Source of the DNA: Scatosoma sp048465415
GTDB lineage: Bacteria > Bacillota > Clostridia > Christensenellales > Borkfalkiaceae
Direction: 5' to 3'
Assembly (NCBI GenBank): GCA_048465415.1
Contig: DBFWLO010000023.1
Span: 131,175 to 195,174 of the forward strand
Length of the DNA: 64,000 nucleotides
Shown here: positions 24,818 to 32,917 of the stretch, one piece after another
Layout: each line of letters opens with the position of its first letter
Position numbering within the stretch: the first letter of the stretch is position 1
Program-made: the position numbers and the translations under genes
The notes under the pieces: generated by a model
What the model saw: the letters and a program-made list of their open reading frames with translations, nothing else
Database searches by the model: none
Told to the model about the DNA's origin: nothing

Positions 24818-27272
24818 GAAAGAGCCCGAGAAAATCGAACCGACCGGCCAGACGTACGTCGAGCCGCTCGAAACCGTCCTTCATTCCTCGATGCTTCCCT
24901 ATGCGGAATTCGTCATTCTCGACCGGGCTCTGCCCCGCGTGGAGGACGGACTCAAACCGGTGCAGAGAAGAATTCTCTACACGATGAACGAGATGGGCCT
25001 GACGCCCGATAAACCGCATAAGAAGAGCGCGCGAATCGTCGGCGACTGCATGGGCAAATACCACCCGCACGGCGACAGTTCCGTCTATGACGCGATGGTG
25101 CGTATGGCGCAGGATTTCAATATGGGCAAGACGCTCGTCAACGGCCACGGCAACTTCGGCAGCGTGGACGGCGATCCCGCGGCGGCCATGCGTTATACGG
25201 AAGCGCGGCTGGAACCGCTCGCCCTCGAACTCCTCAGAGACATCGATAAGGAGACGGTTCCCTTTTCGCTCAACTTCGACGACAGTTTGAAAGAACCGGA
25301 TATTCTGCCTGGCAGATTCCCCAACCTCCTCGTCAACGGCTCTTCGGGGATCGCGGTGGGGCTGGCGACCAATATCCCTACCCACAACCTCGACGAAGTG
25401 ATCTCGGGCGTCGTCGCCTATATCGACAATCCCGCGATCTCTTTGGGCGAAATGATGAAATACATTCCCTCGCCCGATTTCCCGACAGGCGGTATCATCA
25501 TCGCCAACGAGCTCATTCAGGCCTATAAGACGGGGCGGGGCAAAATCACGCTCCGCGCCAAGATCACGGCGGAGGAAACGGAGAGCGGAAAGACGAACCT
25601 CATCATCACCGAGCTTCCCTATCAGGTCAATAAAGCGCAGCTTCTGAGAAAAATCGCGGAAATGCGCGAGGAAAAGAAAGAGGAACTAGCCGCCGTCGAT
25701 TACGTGGCGGACGAATCCGACCGTACGGGCATGCGTGCCGTCATTCGCGTCAAAAAGGACGCGGATATATCCTCGCTTCTCGCCTACCTCTATAAATATA
25801 CCGATCTGGAAGTCACCTTTGGCATCAATATGGTGGTGATCGCGGACGGCAAGCCCCAGCAGCTCGGTCTGATGGAGATTATCCGTCATTACGTGAAATA
25901 TCAGCAGCAGATCGTCCTCCGCCGCACGCTGTTCGATCTTCATCAGGCGGAGCAGAGATGCCACATTCTGGAAGGCCTTATCATCGCGGTGCGCAACATC
26001 GACGAGGTCATCGCAATCATCAAAAAGTCGGAAAGCACCTCCGACGCCAGAAATAAGCTCATGGCGCGTTTCGAGCTTTCGGAAGTCCAGGCGCAGGCGA
26101 TCCTCGATCTGCGTCTCGCGAGACTCACCAAACTCGAAGTATTCAAGCTCGAAGAAGAACTCAAAGAACTGAAAAAGCTCATCAAAAAACTCACAGCGAT
26201 TTCTAAAAGCGGCGAACTTCAACTGCAAGTGGTCAAGGAAGAGATCACCGAAATCAAAGAGAAGTACGCTTCTCCCCGGCGTTCGCGGCTCGTATTCAGC
26301 GCCGAAGAAGCGAACGAACTGCTCGCCCGTTCGAGCGAAAAGAAACCGGGCGAAAAATGTACCCTCGTTTATACGGCGGACGATAAATTCAAAGTATTGA
26401 CGGGCAAACAGGCGGAAGCGCTCCGCAAACCGCTCGAAGGAAAATTCAAGCCGCAGCTGATCGCACTCTGTAAGCTGGAAACGGTGACCGACCGCTGCGT
26501 TTTCGCGTTTACCAATCTGGGAAATTGTCATAAACTGGACATTTATTCTCCCGACTACGCATGTAAACTCTCCGACGCGGGCGTTAGTCTCAAAGACCTT
26601 TCCAAAGACGCGGAAGAGAGCGAAAAGGTCGTGGCGCTGTTCGAGATCGGCGAAAGGTTCCCCGTCGGCAAACTCATGTTCTTCACACGTAAGGGCATGA
26701 TCAAAAAGACGGAATGGAGCGAGTACGACAACCAACGCAAAGACAGCTTTCTGGCCGTCAAGCTCGTGGAGGAGGACGAAGTGCTCGCGGTGGAGGAAGA
26801 GAGCGCGGAAGAGGATACGATCATCATCGTCACCAAAGACGGCATTTGTCTCAACGCCAGAAAGGACGACGTGCCCACGCAGGGCAGGATCGCGGCGGGC
26901 GTGCGCGGCATCATGCTCCGCGAAGGCGACAAAGTCGTGTTCATATCCCAGATCAACGGCGAGGGCGAGATCATCATCGCCACGTCGGAGGGAAAATTCA
27001 AGAAAGTCATCTCCTCGCAGATCGAGCCGATGGGCAGGTATAAAAAGGGTTCGATGATCGTGGGGCTTCGCGACGGCGGCAGCGTCCTTTCGGCGAGCTA
27101 CGTCACGAAGCCGTATCCGCTCGCGGTCGTGGAAAAGAACAACGCGGTGTCCGAGCTTTCGAGCGAGGAGATACCCATCGCCATGCAGAGCGCAAAGGCG
27201 AGAAAACTTCCCCGTTATGAAGAGGGAACAGTGATAAAAGTCCTGCCGTTGCCTTATAAAGCGGAAAGTTAA
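24804..27272 (+). CDS. gyrA/parC: Type IIA DNA topoisomerase subunit A (GyrA/ParC), no GyrA box
   Basis: Breakage-reunion subunit, 822 residues. The catalytic Tyr is in AAMRYTEARL near residue 131, and the quinolone-determining region reads HPHGDSSVYDAMVRMAQDF with Ser and Asp at the sensitive positions. A coiled-coil (LEEELKELKKLIKKLTAISK) precedes the C-terminal beta-pinwheel. That domain keeps blades such as VPTQGRIAAGVRGIML, but where gyrase has the GyrA box (QRRGGKG) no match is seen, so topoisomerase IV activity is more likely than negative supercoiling. GAAGGAGGG lies before the ATG inside the end of the B-subunit gene, so translation is coupled. Confidence 0.93.
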   Translation: MAKSKKEPEKIEPTGQTYVEPLETVLHSSMLPYAEFVILDRALPRVEDGLKPVQRRILYTMNEMGLTPDKPHKKSARIVGDCMGKYHPHGDSSVYDAMVRMAQDFNMGKTLVNGHGNFGSVDGDPAAAMRYTEARLEPLALELLRDIDKETVPFSLNFDDSLKEPDILPGRFPNLLVNGSSGIAVGLATNIPTHNLDEVISGVVAYIDNPAISLGEMMKYIPSPDFPTGGIIIANELIQAYKTGRGKITLRAKITAEETESGKTNLIITELPYQVNKAQLLRKIAEMREEKKEELAAVDYVADESDRTGMRAVIRVKKDADISSLLAYLYKYTDLEVTFGINMVVIADGKPQQLGLMEIIRHYVKYQQQIVLRRTLFDLHQAEQRCHILEGLIIAVRNIDEVIAIIKKSESTSDARNKLMARFELSEVQAQAILDLRLARLTKLEVFKLEEELKELKKLIKKLTAISKSGELQLQVVKEEITEIKEKYASPRRSRLVFSAEEANELLARSSEKKPGEKCTLVYTADDKFKVLTGKQAEALRKPLEGKFKPQLIALCKLETVTDRCVFAFTNLGNCHKLDIYSPDYACKLSDAGVSLKDLSKDAEESEKVVALFEIGERFPVGKLMFFTRKGMIKKTEWSEYDNQRKDSFLAVKLVEEDEVLAVEEESAEEDTIIIVTKDGICLNARKDDVPTQGRIAAGVRGIMLREGDKVVFISQINGEGEIIIATSEGKFKKVISSQIEPMGRYKKGSMIVGLRDGGSVLSASYVTKPYPLAVVEKNNAVSELSSEEIPIAMQSAKARKLPRYEEGTVIKVLPLPYKAES

Positions 27273-27289
27273 GGAATTGTTAAAAACGG

Positions 27290-27318
27290 TCATAACCTTT
27301 CAAAATCCGACATAAATA
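27290..27318 (+). promoter_or_regulatory. Possible sigma-E-like promoter of spoIIID
   Basis: TCATAAC (27290-27296), 14 bases, CATAAATA (27311-27318) resembles the sporulation sigma-E pattern. In B. subtilis spoIIID is transcribed by sigma-E, which supports the reading. Confidence 0.4.
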
Positions 27319-27351
27319 TAAACCATAAATGTATTTCGGAGGTCGAAAGGT

Positions 27352-27618
27352 TTGTGGGATTATATTGAGGAACGCGTGAGGAAAAGCGCGGAATATATCG
27401 TGACGACGGGCTGCACCGTACGCGCGTGTTCCGCGCATTTTAATATCAGCAAATCTACGGTTCATAAAGACGTTTCCGAACGTCTGAAAAACATCGATGC
27501 GGATCTGTACGAGCGGGCGAGAGCCGTTTCCGACAGGAACCTGAGCGAACGGCATATCCGCGGCGGCATCGCCACCAAACAGAAGTACCTCAAAAACGAT
27601 CAGACCGAAGATGAATAA
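27352..27618 (+). CDS. spoIIID: Sporulation transcriptional regulator SpoIIID
   Basis: Mother-cell DNA-binding regulator of the sporulation cascade. The 88-residue protein matches SpoIIID end to end: DYIEERVRKSAEYIV, the helix-turn-helix NISKSTVHKDVSERL, and the diagnostic ERHIRGGIATKQKYL. It begins with TTG at 27352, 9 bases after GGAGG (27338-27342); no ATG or GTG fits this spacing better. The promoter upstream looks like the sigma-E type rather than SigA. A terminator follows at 27637. Its presence is the best evidence in the window that the organism forms endospores. Confidence 0.96.
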   Translation: MWDYIEERVRKSAEYIVTTGCTVRACSAHFNISKSTVHKDVSERLKNIDADLYERARAVSDRNLSERHIRGGIATKQKYLKNDQTEDE

Positions 27619-27636
27619 AATACGATCCCGATAAAG

Positions 27637-27680
27637 GAGCCGCAGCCGAAGAAAATCTTTCTTCCCTTGCGGCTTTTTTC
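27637..27680 (+). terminator. Terminator of spoIIID
   Basis: GCCGCA (27639-27644) pairs with TGCGGC (27668-27673), with an inner GAAGA/TCTTC pairing and a T6 tail. Confidence 0.82.
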
Positions 27681-27708
27681 ATAAAATTAAAATTTTCCCT
27701 CTCAACGC

Positions 27709-27737
27709 TTGAAATTTTTTTCCAAATATGGTATGAT
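27709..27737 (+). promoter_or_regulatory. Promoter of the flavodiiron gene
   Basis: TTGAAA (27709-27714), 17 bases, TATGAT (27732-27737) preceded by TGG, an extended -10. Confidence 0.8.
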
Positions 27738-27789
27738 TACAGTCAATTAGGACAACCTCTCAATAAGGAGAGCAGAGAAGGAGCATACC

Positions 27790-28992
27790 ATGTATAATAT
27801 CAGAAACGTAACGAAAGACGTAGTGTGGCTGGGCGGAGACGACAGACGGCTGGCGCTGTTTGAAAATATATTTCCTCTGCCGAAAGGCGTTTCCTATAAC
27901 AGCTATCTTTTAAAGGACGAAAAGACGGTCTTGTTCGATACGGCGGACGCCGCGATCTACGAGAAGTTTTTCGACAATCTCACGAAGGCGCTCGACGGCC
28001 GGCCGCTCGATTACGTCGTCGTCAATCACATGGAGCCCGATCACTGCGCGCTTTTAAGGGACGTATTGCACCGTTATCCCGACGCGGCGGTCGTGGGCAA
28101 CGCCAAGACGTTTACGATGATCGCGGGCTTTTTCGGCTTGGAAAACGCTAAGCGCGTCGTCGTCAAGGAGGGGGATTCTCTCTCCTGCGGCGCGCATACG
28201 CTCCGCTTCTATCTGGCGCCGATGGTGCACTGGCCGGAGGTCATGGTCACCTACGACGAGAAGGATAAAATCCTCTTTTCCGCCGATGCGTTCGGTTCCT
28301 TCCATTCCCTCGACGGCAACCTTTTCAACGACGAAGTGGATTTCGAACGCGACTGGCTGGACGAAGCGCGGCGGTATTATACCAACATCGTCGGCAAGTA
28401 CGGCGTCATGGTGCAGACGGCGCTGAAAAAGCTCTGCGCGCTCGACATCGCTTATATCTGCCCGCTTCACGGCCTCGTCTGGCGCAATGATTTCGCGTAT
28501 CTGCTCGATAAATACGATAAATGGAGCCGTTACGAAGCGGAATCGAACGGCGTTATCGTCATTTACGGCTCCCTGTACGGAAATACCGAAAACGCCGCGG
28601 AAATCCTCGCGACGAAACTTTCCGAGCAGGGCGTGAAGGACGTGCGCGTCTACGACGTTTCCAAGACGCACGTTTCCGAATTGATCGCGGAGATCTTCCG
28701 CGTTAAAAACGTCGTCCTTGCCTCCTCCACCTATAACGCGGAAGTATATGTTCCCATGAAAAACCTCATCGCGGATATGAGATCGCTGGCGGTGCAGAAT
28801 AAAAATTTTGCCCTCATCGAGAACGGATCGTGGGCGCCCGCGGCCAAAGCGCAGATGAAAGAAGAACTTTCCGCACTGAAAAACTGCACGTTCGAAGAGG
28901 TCTCGCTCACGATACGTTCCTCGCTTAAAGAAGAACAGCTCGAAGAATTGGAGGCTTTGGCGAAAAACCTGAAAGAAAAAACGAAAGACTGA
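27790..28992 (+). CDS. fprA: Flavodiiron protein (FprA-type oxygen/NO reductase)
   Basis: Reduces O2 to water, or NO to N2O, protecting strict anaerobes. The N-terminal metallo-beta-lactamase-like domain has the diiron ligands HMEPDH (residues ~80-85), H in MVHWPEVM, D in FSADAFGSFH and H in CPLHGLVW. The C-terminal flavodoxin domain begins at VIVIYGSLYGNTENAAEIL near residue 256 and binds FMN; no rubredoxin domain is fused. Length is 400 residues, standard for class A. It has its own promoter and GGAG-containing leader, and tyrA follows 17 bases later. Electron donor is not encoded nearby. Confidence 0.95.
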   Translation: MYNIRNVTKDVVWLGGDDRRLALFENIFPLPKGVSYNSYLLKDEKTVLFDTADAAIYEKFFDNLTKALDGRPLDYVVVNHMEPDHCALLRDVLHRYPDAAVVGNAKTFTMIAGFFGLENAKRVVVKEGDSLSCGAHTLRFYLAPMVHWPEVMVTYDEKDKILFSADAFGSFHSLDGNLFNDEVDFERDWLDEARRYYTNIVGKYGVMVQTALKKLCALDIAYICPLHGLVWRNDFAYLLDKYDKWSRYEAESNGVIVIYGSLYGNTENAAEILATKLSEQGVKDVRVYDVSKTHVSELIAEIFRVKNVVLASSTYNAEVYVPMKNLIADMRSLAVQNKNFALIENGSWAPAAKAQMKEELSALKNCTFEEVSLTIRSSLKEEQLEELEALAKNLKEKTKD

Positions 28993-29009
28993 TCGACAAC
29001 GGAGAAAAT

Positions 29010-29834
29010 ATGAAAAAGACAGCGGTCGTCGGCCTGGGGATCATCGGCGGATCCATTTGCCGGGCGCTCACCAAAGCCGGATATTACGTCGCGGGCAGCG
29101 ATCTCGACGAGAAGGTGCGGGCGTACGCGTTGGAAGAAGGATTTATCCGGGAAGAAGCAAAAAGCCTGACCGATTACGATACAGTCTTTCTCGCGGTACC
29201 GCCGCGCGCCGCCGTCGCGATCCTCGATCGGGAAACTTTCCGTCCCGACGCGCTGGTCGCGGACATCTGCGGCGTCAAAGGGGCGATCGGGGAAGCGGTA
29301 TACGCGAAAGAACGGAATTACCGCTATATCGGTCTGCATCCTATGGCGGGCAAAGAAACGAGCGGGATTTCTTCCTCGTCGGCGGAGCTATTCGCTGGCG
29401 CGAATCTCCTCCTCGTTTCCGCGCCCGGCACGAAGCAGAGCGCCGTGACGGAGATTCTGGATTACGCGAAGGCGATGGGGTTCGGAAAAATCACTCCGTG
29501 TACGGCGGAGGAGCACGATAAAAAAATAGCGCTGACTTCCCAGCTCGCGCATCTTGTCTCCAACGCCTATGTGAAAAGTCCGGAAGTGAAAAACTGCGAG
29601 GGCTTTACGGGCGGCAGTTTTCAGGACATGACGCGGATCGCGGGCGTGGACGAGAAGATGTGGACGCAGCTTTACATGTTCAACCGGGCGAATATACTCG
29701 CGGAACTCGACGGTTTGATCGCACATCTCGAAGCTTATCGGCGGGCGCTCTCCGAAGGCGACGAAAACGCGCTCTCCGAGGCGCTTTTGGAAGGAAGATT
29801 GTCTCGGGAATCGATAAAAAGAGAAAAACACTGA
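29010..29834 (+). CDS. tyrA: Prephenate dehydrogenase
   Basis: Oxidative decarboxylation of prephenate to 4-hydroxyphenylpyruvate in tyrosine synthesis. The Rossmann fold starts at once with VVGLGIIGGSICRAL. Then come FLAVPPRAAVAIL, the substrate region YIGLHPMAGKETSGI, and the helical dimerisation domain with LTSQLAHLVSNAYV and FTGGSFQDMTRIA, all typical of TyrA. At 274 residues there is no chorismate mutase or ACT domain, so feedback control by a fused regulatory domain is not expected. It is 17 bases after the flavodiiron gene, an unusual partner. Confidence 0.93.
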   Translation: MKKTAVVGLGIIGGSICRALTKAGYYVAGSDLDEKVRAYALEEGFIREEAKSLTDYDTVFLAVPPRAAVAILDRETFRPDALVADICGVKGAIGEAVYAKERNYRYIGLHPMAGKETSGISSSSAELFAGANLLLVSAPGTKQSAVTEILDYAKAMGFGKITPCTAEEHDKKIALTSQLAHLVSNAYVKSPEVKNCEGFTGGSFQDMTRIAGVDEKMWTQLYMFNRANILAELDGLIAHLEAYRRALSEGDENALSEALLEGRLSRESIKREKH

Positions 29835-29874
29835 ATTTTCCATATTCTTTTCATAAAAAAACGGTATAATAGGA

Positions 29875-29903
29875 TTTACTTTTCACATAAACTTTGTTAT
29901 AAT
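29875..29903 (+). promoter_or_regulatory. Promoter of the YwiB-like / MBL / Rho gene set
   Basis: TTTACT (29875-29880), 17 bases, TATAAT (29898-29903). The transcript would start near 29910, leaving about 25-30 bases before the start codon. Confidence 0.65.
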
Positions 29904-29941
29904 ATAATCGGTATCAATAAAAATCGACAGTTGTGAATGAG

Positions 29942-30340
29942 ATGCAACCGTGTTTACTGACAATCGTAACATCGACCGACGGCGAAGAGCGGGTATTTTC
30001 GCAGGGCGCGGAAATGGAGCTCGCTCCGTTGTCCGCCGTTTTGTGTTATAATCAGGAAGGCGGAAGCGTACGTCTTTGCCTGGAAAACGGAATGGTGACG
30101 GTAGAGCGGACGGGCGCCTATGTCCTTCGCCTTTGCCTCGCCGAAGGAAAAACGACGCGGGGCGTCCTCGGACTTCCCGGCATGGAAGGCGAGGTGGAGA
30201 CAACGACCGGGTACGTCGGATATACGATCCGGGAACGTTCATTGCTGCTGTCGATCAAATATACGCTGCGCTTTGACAGCGGAAGCCAGGAAATGAAAAT
30301 ACGGCTTGCCGCGCGGAGCAAAGGGAATTCGGAGGAATAA
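29942..30340 (+). CDS. YwiB-like calycin-fold protein (DUF1934 type)
   Basis: A 132-residue beta-rich protein with the pattern of the DUF1934/YwiB family: a barrel-like strand series ending in LLLSIKYTLRFDSGSQEMKIRL, equivalent to the family's L.I.Y.L.I...G...M.I ending. Function is unknown. The start is uncertain: a GTG at 29933 and an ATG at 29942 are both in frame and neither has a clear Shine-Dalgarno. Its stop overlaps the next start by one base (TAATG), and the following two genes are joined in the same manner, so it heads a three-gene coupled operon ending in the divergent rho gene. Family assignment is moderately sure. Confidence 0.62.
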   Translation: MQPCLLTIVTSTDGEERVFSQGAEMELAPLSAVLCYNQEGGSVRLCLENGMVTVERTGAYVLRLCLAEGKTTRGVLGLPGMEGEVETTTGYVGYTIRERSLLLSIKYTLRFDSGSQEMKIRLAARSKGNSEE

Positions 30341-30993
30341 TGAAAATCCAGTATTTGGGGCATTCCTGCTTCAAGCTAACCGAGAGTACGGGCACGACGA
30401 TCATCACGGATCCTTACGGCAAGATCGGCTACGAGCTGCCGAAAGGACTTCGCGCCGACGCGGTTACGGTCAGTCACGGTCATTTCGATCACAACAACGT
30501 GAAGGCGATCGGCGGTCGCCCCCATATTATCGACAAGGAGGGCTTTTACGAGCTGCCGGGCGTGGAAATCACGGGGATCAAGAGCTATCACGACAACGAG
30601 GGCGGCCGTCAGAGAGGAGAGAATATCATTTATAAATTCCGAATGGACGGGCTTGAAGTCTGCCATTTGGGAGATTTGGGAGAAGAATGTTCCTCGGAAC
30701 TTCTCGAAATGCTTCTGCCCGTCAATATACTGCTCATTCCCGTGGGCGGTACGTATACGATCGACGGCGAGCTTGCCAAGGAGTACGTGGACAGAATAAT
30801 GCCGGAAATCGCGATCCCGATGCACTATAAGACGCGGAGTCTTTCCTTAGACCTCGATAAGGCGGACGGGTTTCTCGACCTGTTCGACGACGAGGAAACG
30901 GAGCGCGTCAATAAGGATTGCGTAGAATTTTCGAGAGAGGATCTGACAGAAGAAAAAACAAAAATAATTTTAATGGAGCGGACGAAATTTTAA
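30340..30993 (+). CDS. MBL-fold metal-dependent hydrolase (UlaG/UPF0173-like)
   Basis: Zinc-dependent hydrolase of the metallo-beta-lactamase superfamily. It starts KIQYLGHSCFKL, typical of UlaG-like and UPF0173 proteins. The metal motif reads VSHGHFDHNN (HxHxDH), with further ligands in SYHDNEGGRQR, LGDLG and IPMHYKT. Length is 217 residues. Substrate unknown. GGAGG precedes the ATG, which overlaps the previous stop (TAATG), and the stop overlaps the rho start in the same way, suggesting strict co-expression. Confidence 0.88.
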   Translation: MKIQYLGHSCFKLTESTGTTIITDPYGKIGYELPKGLRADAVTVSHGHFDHNNVKAIGGRPHIIDKEGFYELPGVEITGIKSYHDNEGGRQRGENIIYKFRMDGLEVCHLGDLGEECSSELLEMLLPVNILLIPVGGTYTIDGELAKEYVDRIMPEIAIPMHYKTRSLSLDLDKADGFLDLFDDEETERVNKDCVEFSREDLTEEKTKIILMERTKF

Positions 30994-32495
30994 TGAACGA
31001 ACGGGATTTGGAAAATTTAAAAGCGACGTACACCGAATATCTTTCTACTTTGAGCATAGGCAGTCTGCGTTCGGTCGGTCGTCGGGAAGGCGTCACCAAG
31101 TCGACCTTAAAAAAGAAAAACGAACTGATCGGGGAAATCGTAGCGGTTTTGAGCGGAGAAGTTCCGCCTGCGGAAAGGACCAACCGCGGCGCCCCCGTCA
31201 AAGACGATTATATCGATCCGAAGATACTTGCCAAATTGGAGGAGATCAGGTTTTCCTATCTCTCCGAATTGCCCGTAGAACGGACGGAAGAAAAGGTGCC
31301 CGTGTCTGCGGAGGAACAGAAACTCAACGTACTCGACGTTTGCAGCCCCGATTACGATCCTCAGCAGCCCGCTTTTTACGAAACGGAAGTACACAGCGGA
31401 CAGCTCGAAACGCTGAACGGCGTTTCCTGTCTGTTGCCCGTGAACTGCCGCGATACCGGGGCGGAACGGATCATCGTGACGGTTTCGCAGATCCGTGCCT
31501 ACGATCTCCGGGAAGGCGACATCGTCGCCTGCCGTGCGGAGAAGCACCACGCCGCCTTCGTGGCGTCGGAGATACTTTCGATCAACGGTCTCGCCGTGGG
31601 CGGGGGCGCACGTTCCCGCTTCGAGGATTGCGATGTCAGCTATCCCGGAGAAAAAATCCGCTTTTATCGCGGCGAAGGCGACTCGGATACGATGAAATAT
31701 CTCGACTGGCTGATTCCCTTCGGGAAAGGTCAGCGCACCCTGCTGACTGCGTCGCCCAAAGCGGGAAAGACCGTTTTCCTCAAAGAGATCGCCGAGGCGA
31801 TACTCAATTACCATTCCGAGATTCGGCTGCTGGTGCTTTTGACCGATCAATCGCCGGAAGTGGTCGGGGAATTTAAGAAGATCATGCCGAAGTCGGACTT
31901 TGTCTACACGACGTTCGACGACGACGCGCAAAAGCATGTCTTTGCGGCCGACTTCCTTCTCAAACGCGCCAAGCGCTTCGCGGAAACGGGCATGGACGTA
32001 TTCGTGCTGGTCGACTCCCTCACCAATTTGGCGCACGCCTATAACGAAACGGGAGCCGCCGCTGGCGGCAGAGCGCTCGGCTGCGGACTCGAAAGCAGAA
32101 CGATTCACTATCTGCGCACCTTCTTCGGCGCGGCGAGACGTCTCGACGCGGGCGGTTCTTTGTCGATGTTTGCCGCGGCTTCCGTCGGCACGGGCAACCC
32201 TATGGACGAAATTCTCGCCAGCGAATTGTTCGGTATGACCAACGCGGAAATTCAGCTTAGCGACGAATTGACGGCGAAGAGGATCTCTCCCGCGGTCAAA
32301 TTGTCTCATTCTTTCACGAAGCGAAGCGATCTTCTGCTTTCGCAGGAAGAACTGGACGGGGAAACGTTTATCCGCACGCAATACCTTCCCCTGTTCGGAG
32401 ACGAATCTCTCTATCGGCTCGTGGCCAAAGCGGCGACGCCCCGGGAACTCTATCAAGCCGCCGAAACGGCTGTGCGGGAAAAAATAGGAGAGTAA
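30993..32495 (+). CDS. rho: Divergent transcription termination factor Rho (catalytic residues altered)
   Basis: A 500-residue Rho homologue. It has a Rho_N helical domain (residues ~5-50), a cold-shock-like domain (~135-200, TVSQIRAYDLREGDIVA) and the RecA-type ATPase (SPKAGKT at 254-260, Walker B VLVDS with Asp341, FFGAAR). Compared from memory with E. coli Rho, key residues differ: catalytic Glu211 is Gln286 and Arg212 is Ser287 (TDQSPE instead of IDERPE), Arg269 is Asn345, the Arg366 finger aligns with Lys, and the primary RNA-site F62/F64/R66 are V, C and L. The ATG at 30993 overlaps the MBL stop. Whether another canonical rho exists elsewhere cannot be seen. A terminator follows. Confidence 0.88.
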   Translation: MNERDLENLKATYTEYLSTLSIGSLRSVGRREGVTKSTLKKKNELIGEIVAVLSGEVPPAERTNRGAPVKDDYIDPKILAKLEEIRFSYLSELPVERTEEKVPVSAEEQKLNVLDVCSPDYDPQQPAFYETEVHSGQLETLNGVSCLLPVNCRDTGAERIIVTVSQIRAYDLREGDIVACRAEKHHAAFVASEILSINGLAVGGGARSRFEDCDVSYPGEKIRFYRGEGDSDTMKYLDWLIPFGKGQRTLLTASPKAGKTVFLKEIAEAILNYHSEIRLLVLLTDQSPEVVGEFKKIMPKSDFVYTTFDDDAQKHVFAADFLLKRAKRFAETGMDVFVLVDSLTNLAHAYNETGAAAGGRALGCGLESRTIHYLRTFFGAARRLDAGGSLSMFAAASVGTGNPMDEILASELFGMTNAEIQLSDELTAKRISPAVKLSHSFTKRSDLLLSQEELDGETFIRTQYLPLFGDESLYRLVAKAATPRELYQAAETAVREKIGE

Positions 32496-32520
32496 GAGAC
32501 TGCTTTTGAGCAGGCGCGAA

Positions 32521-32562
32521 GAAAGGTCGGACGGTTTTCACCCTCCGGCCTTTTATTTTTTA
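32521..32562 (+). terminator. Terminator of the divergent rho operon
   Basis: AAGGTCGGACGG pairs with CCCTCCGGCCTT (one mismatch, one G-T), then a T-rich run. Confidence 0.85.
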
Positions 32563-32772
32563 CGAATGTCAAAAGAGAGGGACTCCTGTTTGGTAATTTC
32601 TTCCAAAACGCTGTTTTTAGGGACACAAAAACAAGTAATATTCGATTTTTGAAACTCCCTCTTTCTCTTTTGCCACGCTTTTGCGCTTTTTGTCTTGAAT
32701 CGGCCCCGCTTCCCCCTTCTCCGTGTCCGACGGCTATAAGTTTTTTGTATACAACATCTTGTGGTGAACTGC
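32563..32772. other. Gene-free stretch upstream of nrdD
   Basis: No coding sequence or RNA gene was recognised. It ends in TTGTATACAA, a 10-bp palindrome (32746-32755), and the left arm of a perfect inverted repeat described separately. No open frame here has a ribosome binding site. Confidence 0.5.
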
Positions 32773-32790
32773 TTGACTTTACCACAAGAT
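32756..32790. promoter_or_regulatory. Perfect 10-bp inverted repeat flanking the nrdD -35 box
   Basis: ATCTTGTGGT (32756-32765) and ACCACAAGAT (32781-32790) are exact reverse complements around a 15-base centre that contains TTGACT. A dimeric or looped regulator binding here would cover the -35 element. The protein is unknown. Confidence 0.6.
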
Positions 32791-32800
32791 ATGGTATAAT
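32773..32800 (+). promoter_or_regulatory. Promoter of nrdD-nrdG
   Basis: TTGACT (32773-32778), 16 bases, TATAAT (32795-32800) with TGG extension. Transcription start near 32807, upstream of the two NrdR-type boxes. Confidence 0.82.
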
Positions 32801-32820
32801 ATAAGGGCACCGATTCGAGG

Positions 32821-32868
32821 ATACTATATATTGTGTTTTCAAGAGTAACAAGACACAATATATAGTGT
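32821..32868. promoter_or_regulatory. Pair of NrdR boxes
   Basis: ATACTATATATTGTGT (32821-32836) and ACACAATATATAGTGT (32853-32868) match the NrdR box, acaCwAtATaTwGtgt; the second is a full match. They begin 32 bases apart, about three helical turns, the arrangement NrdR needs to bind cooperatively. They lie just downstream of the predicted transcription start, so NrdR bound with dATP would block the polymerase. Confidence 0.88.
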
Positions 32869-32917
32869 ATAACATAATAGTGTGGAATATAAAAACAGAA
32901 GGAGAGTGGGCAGGGTT

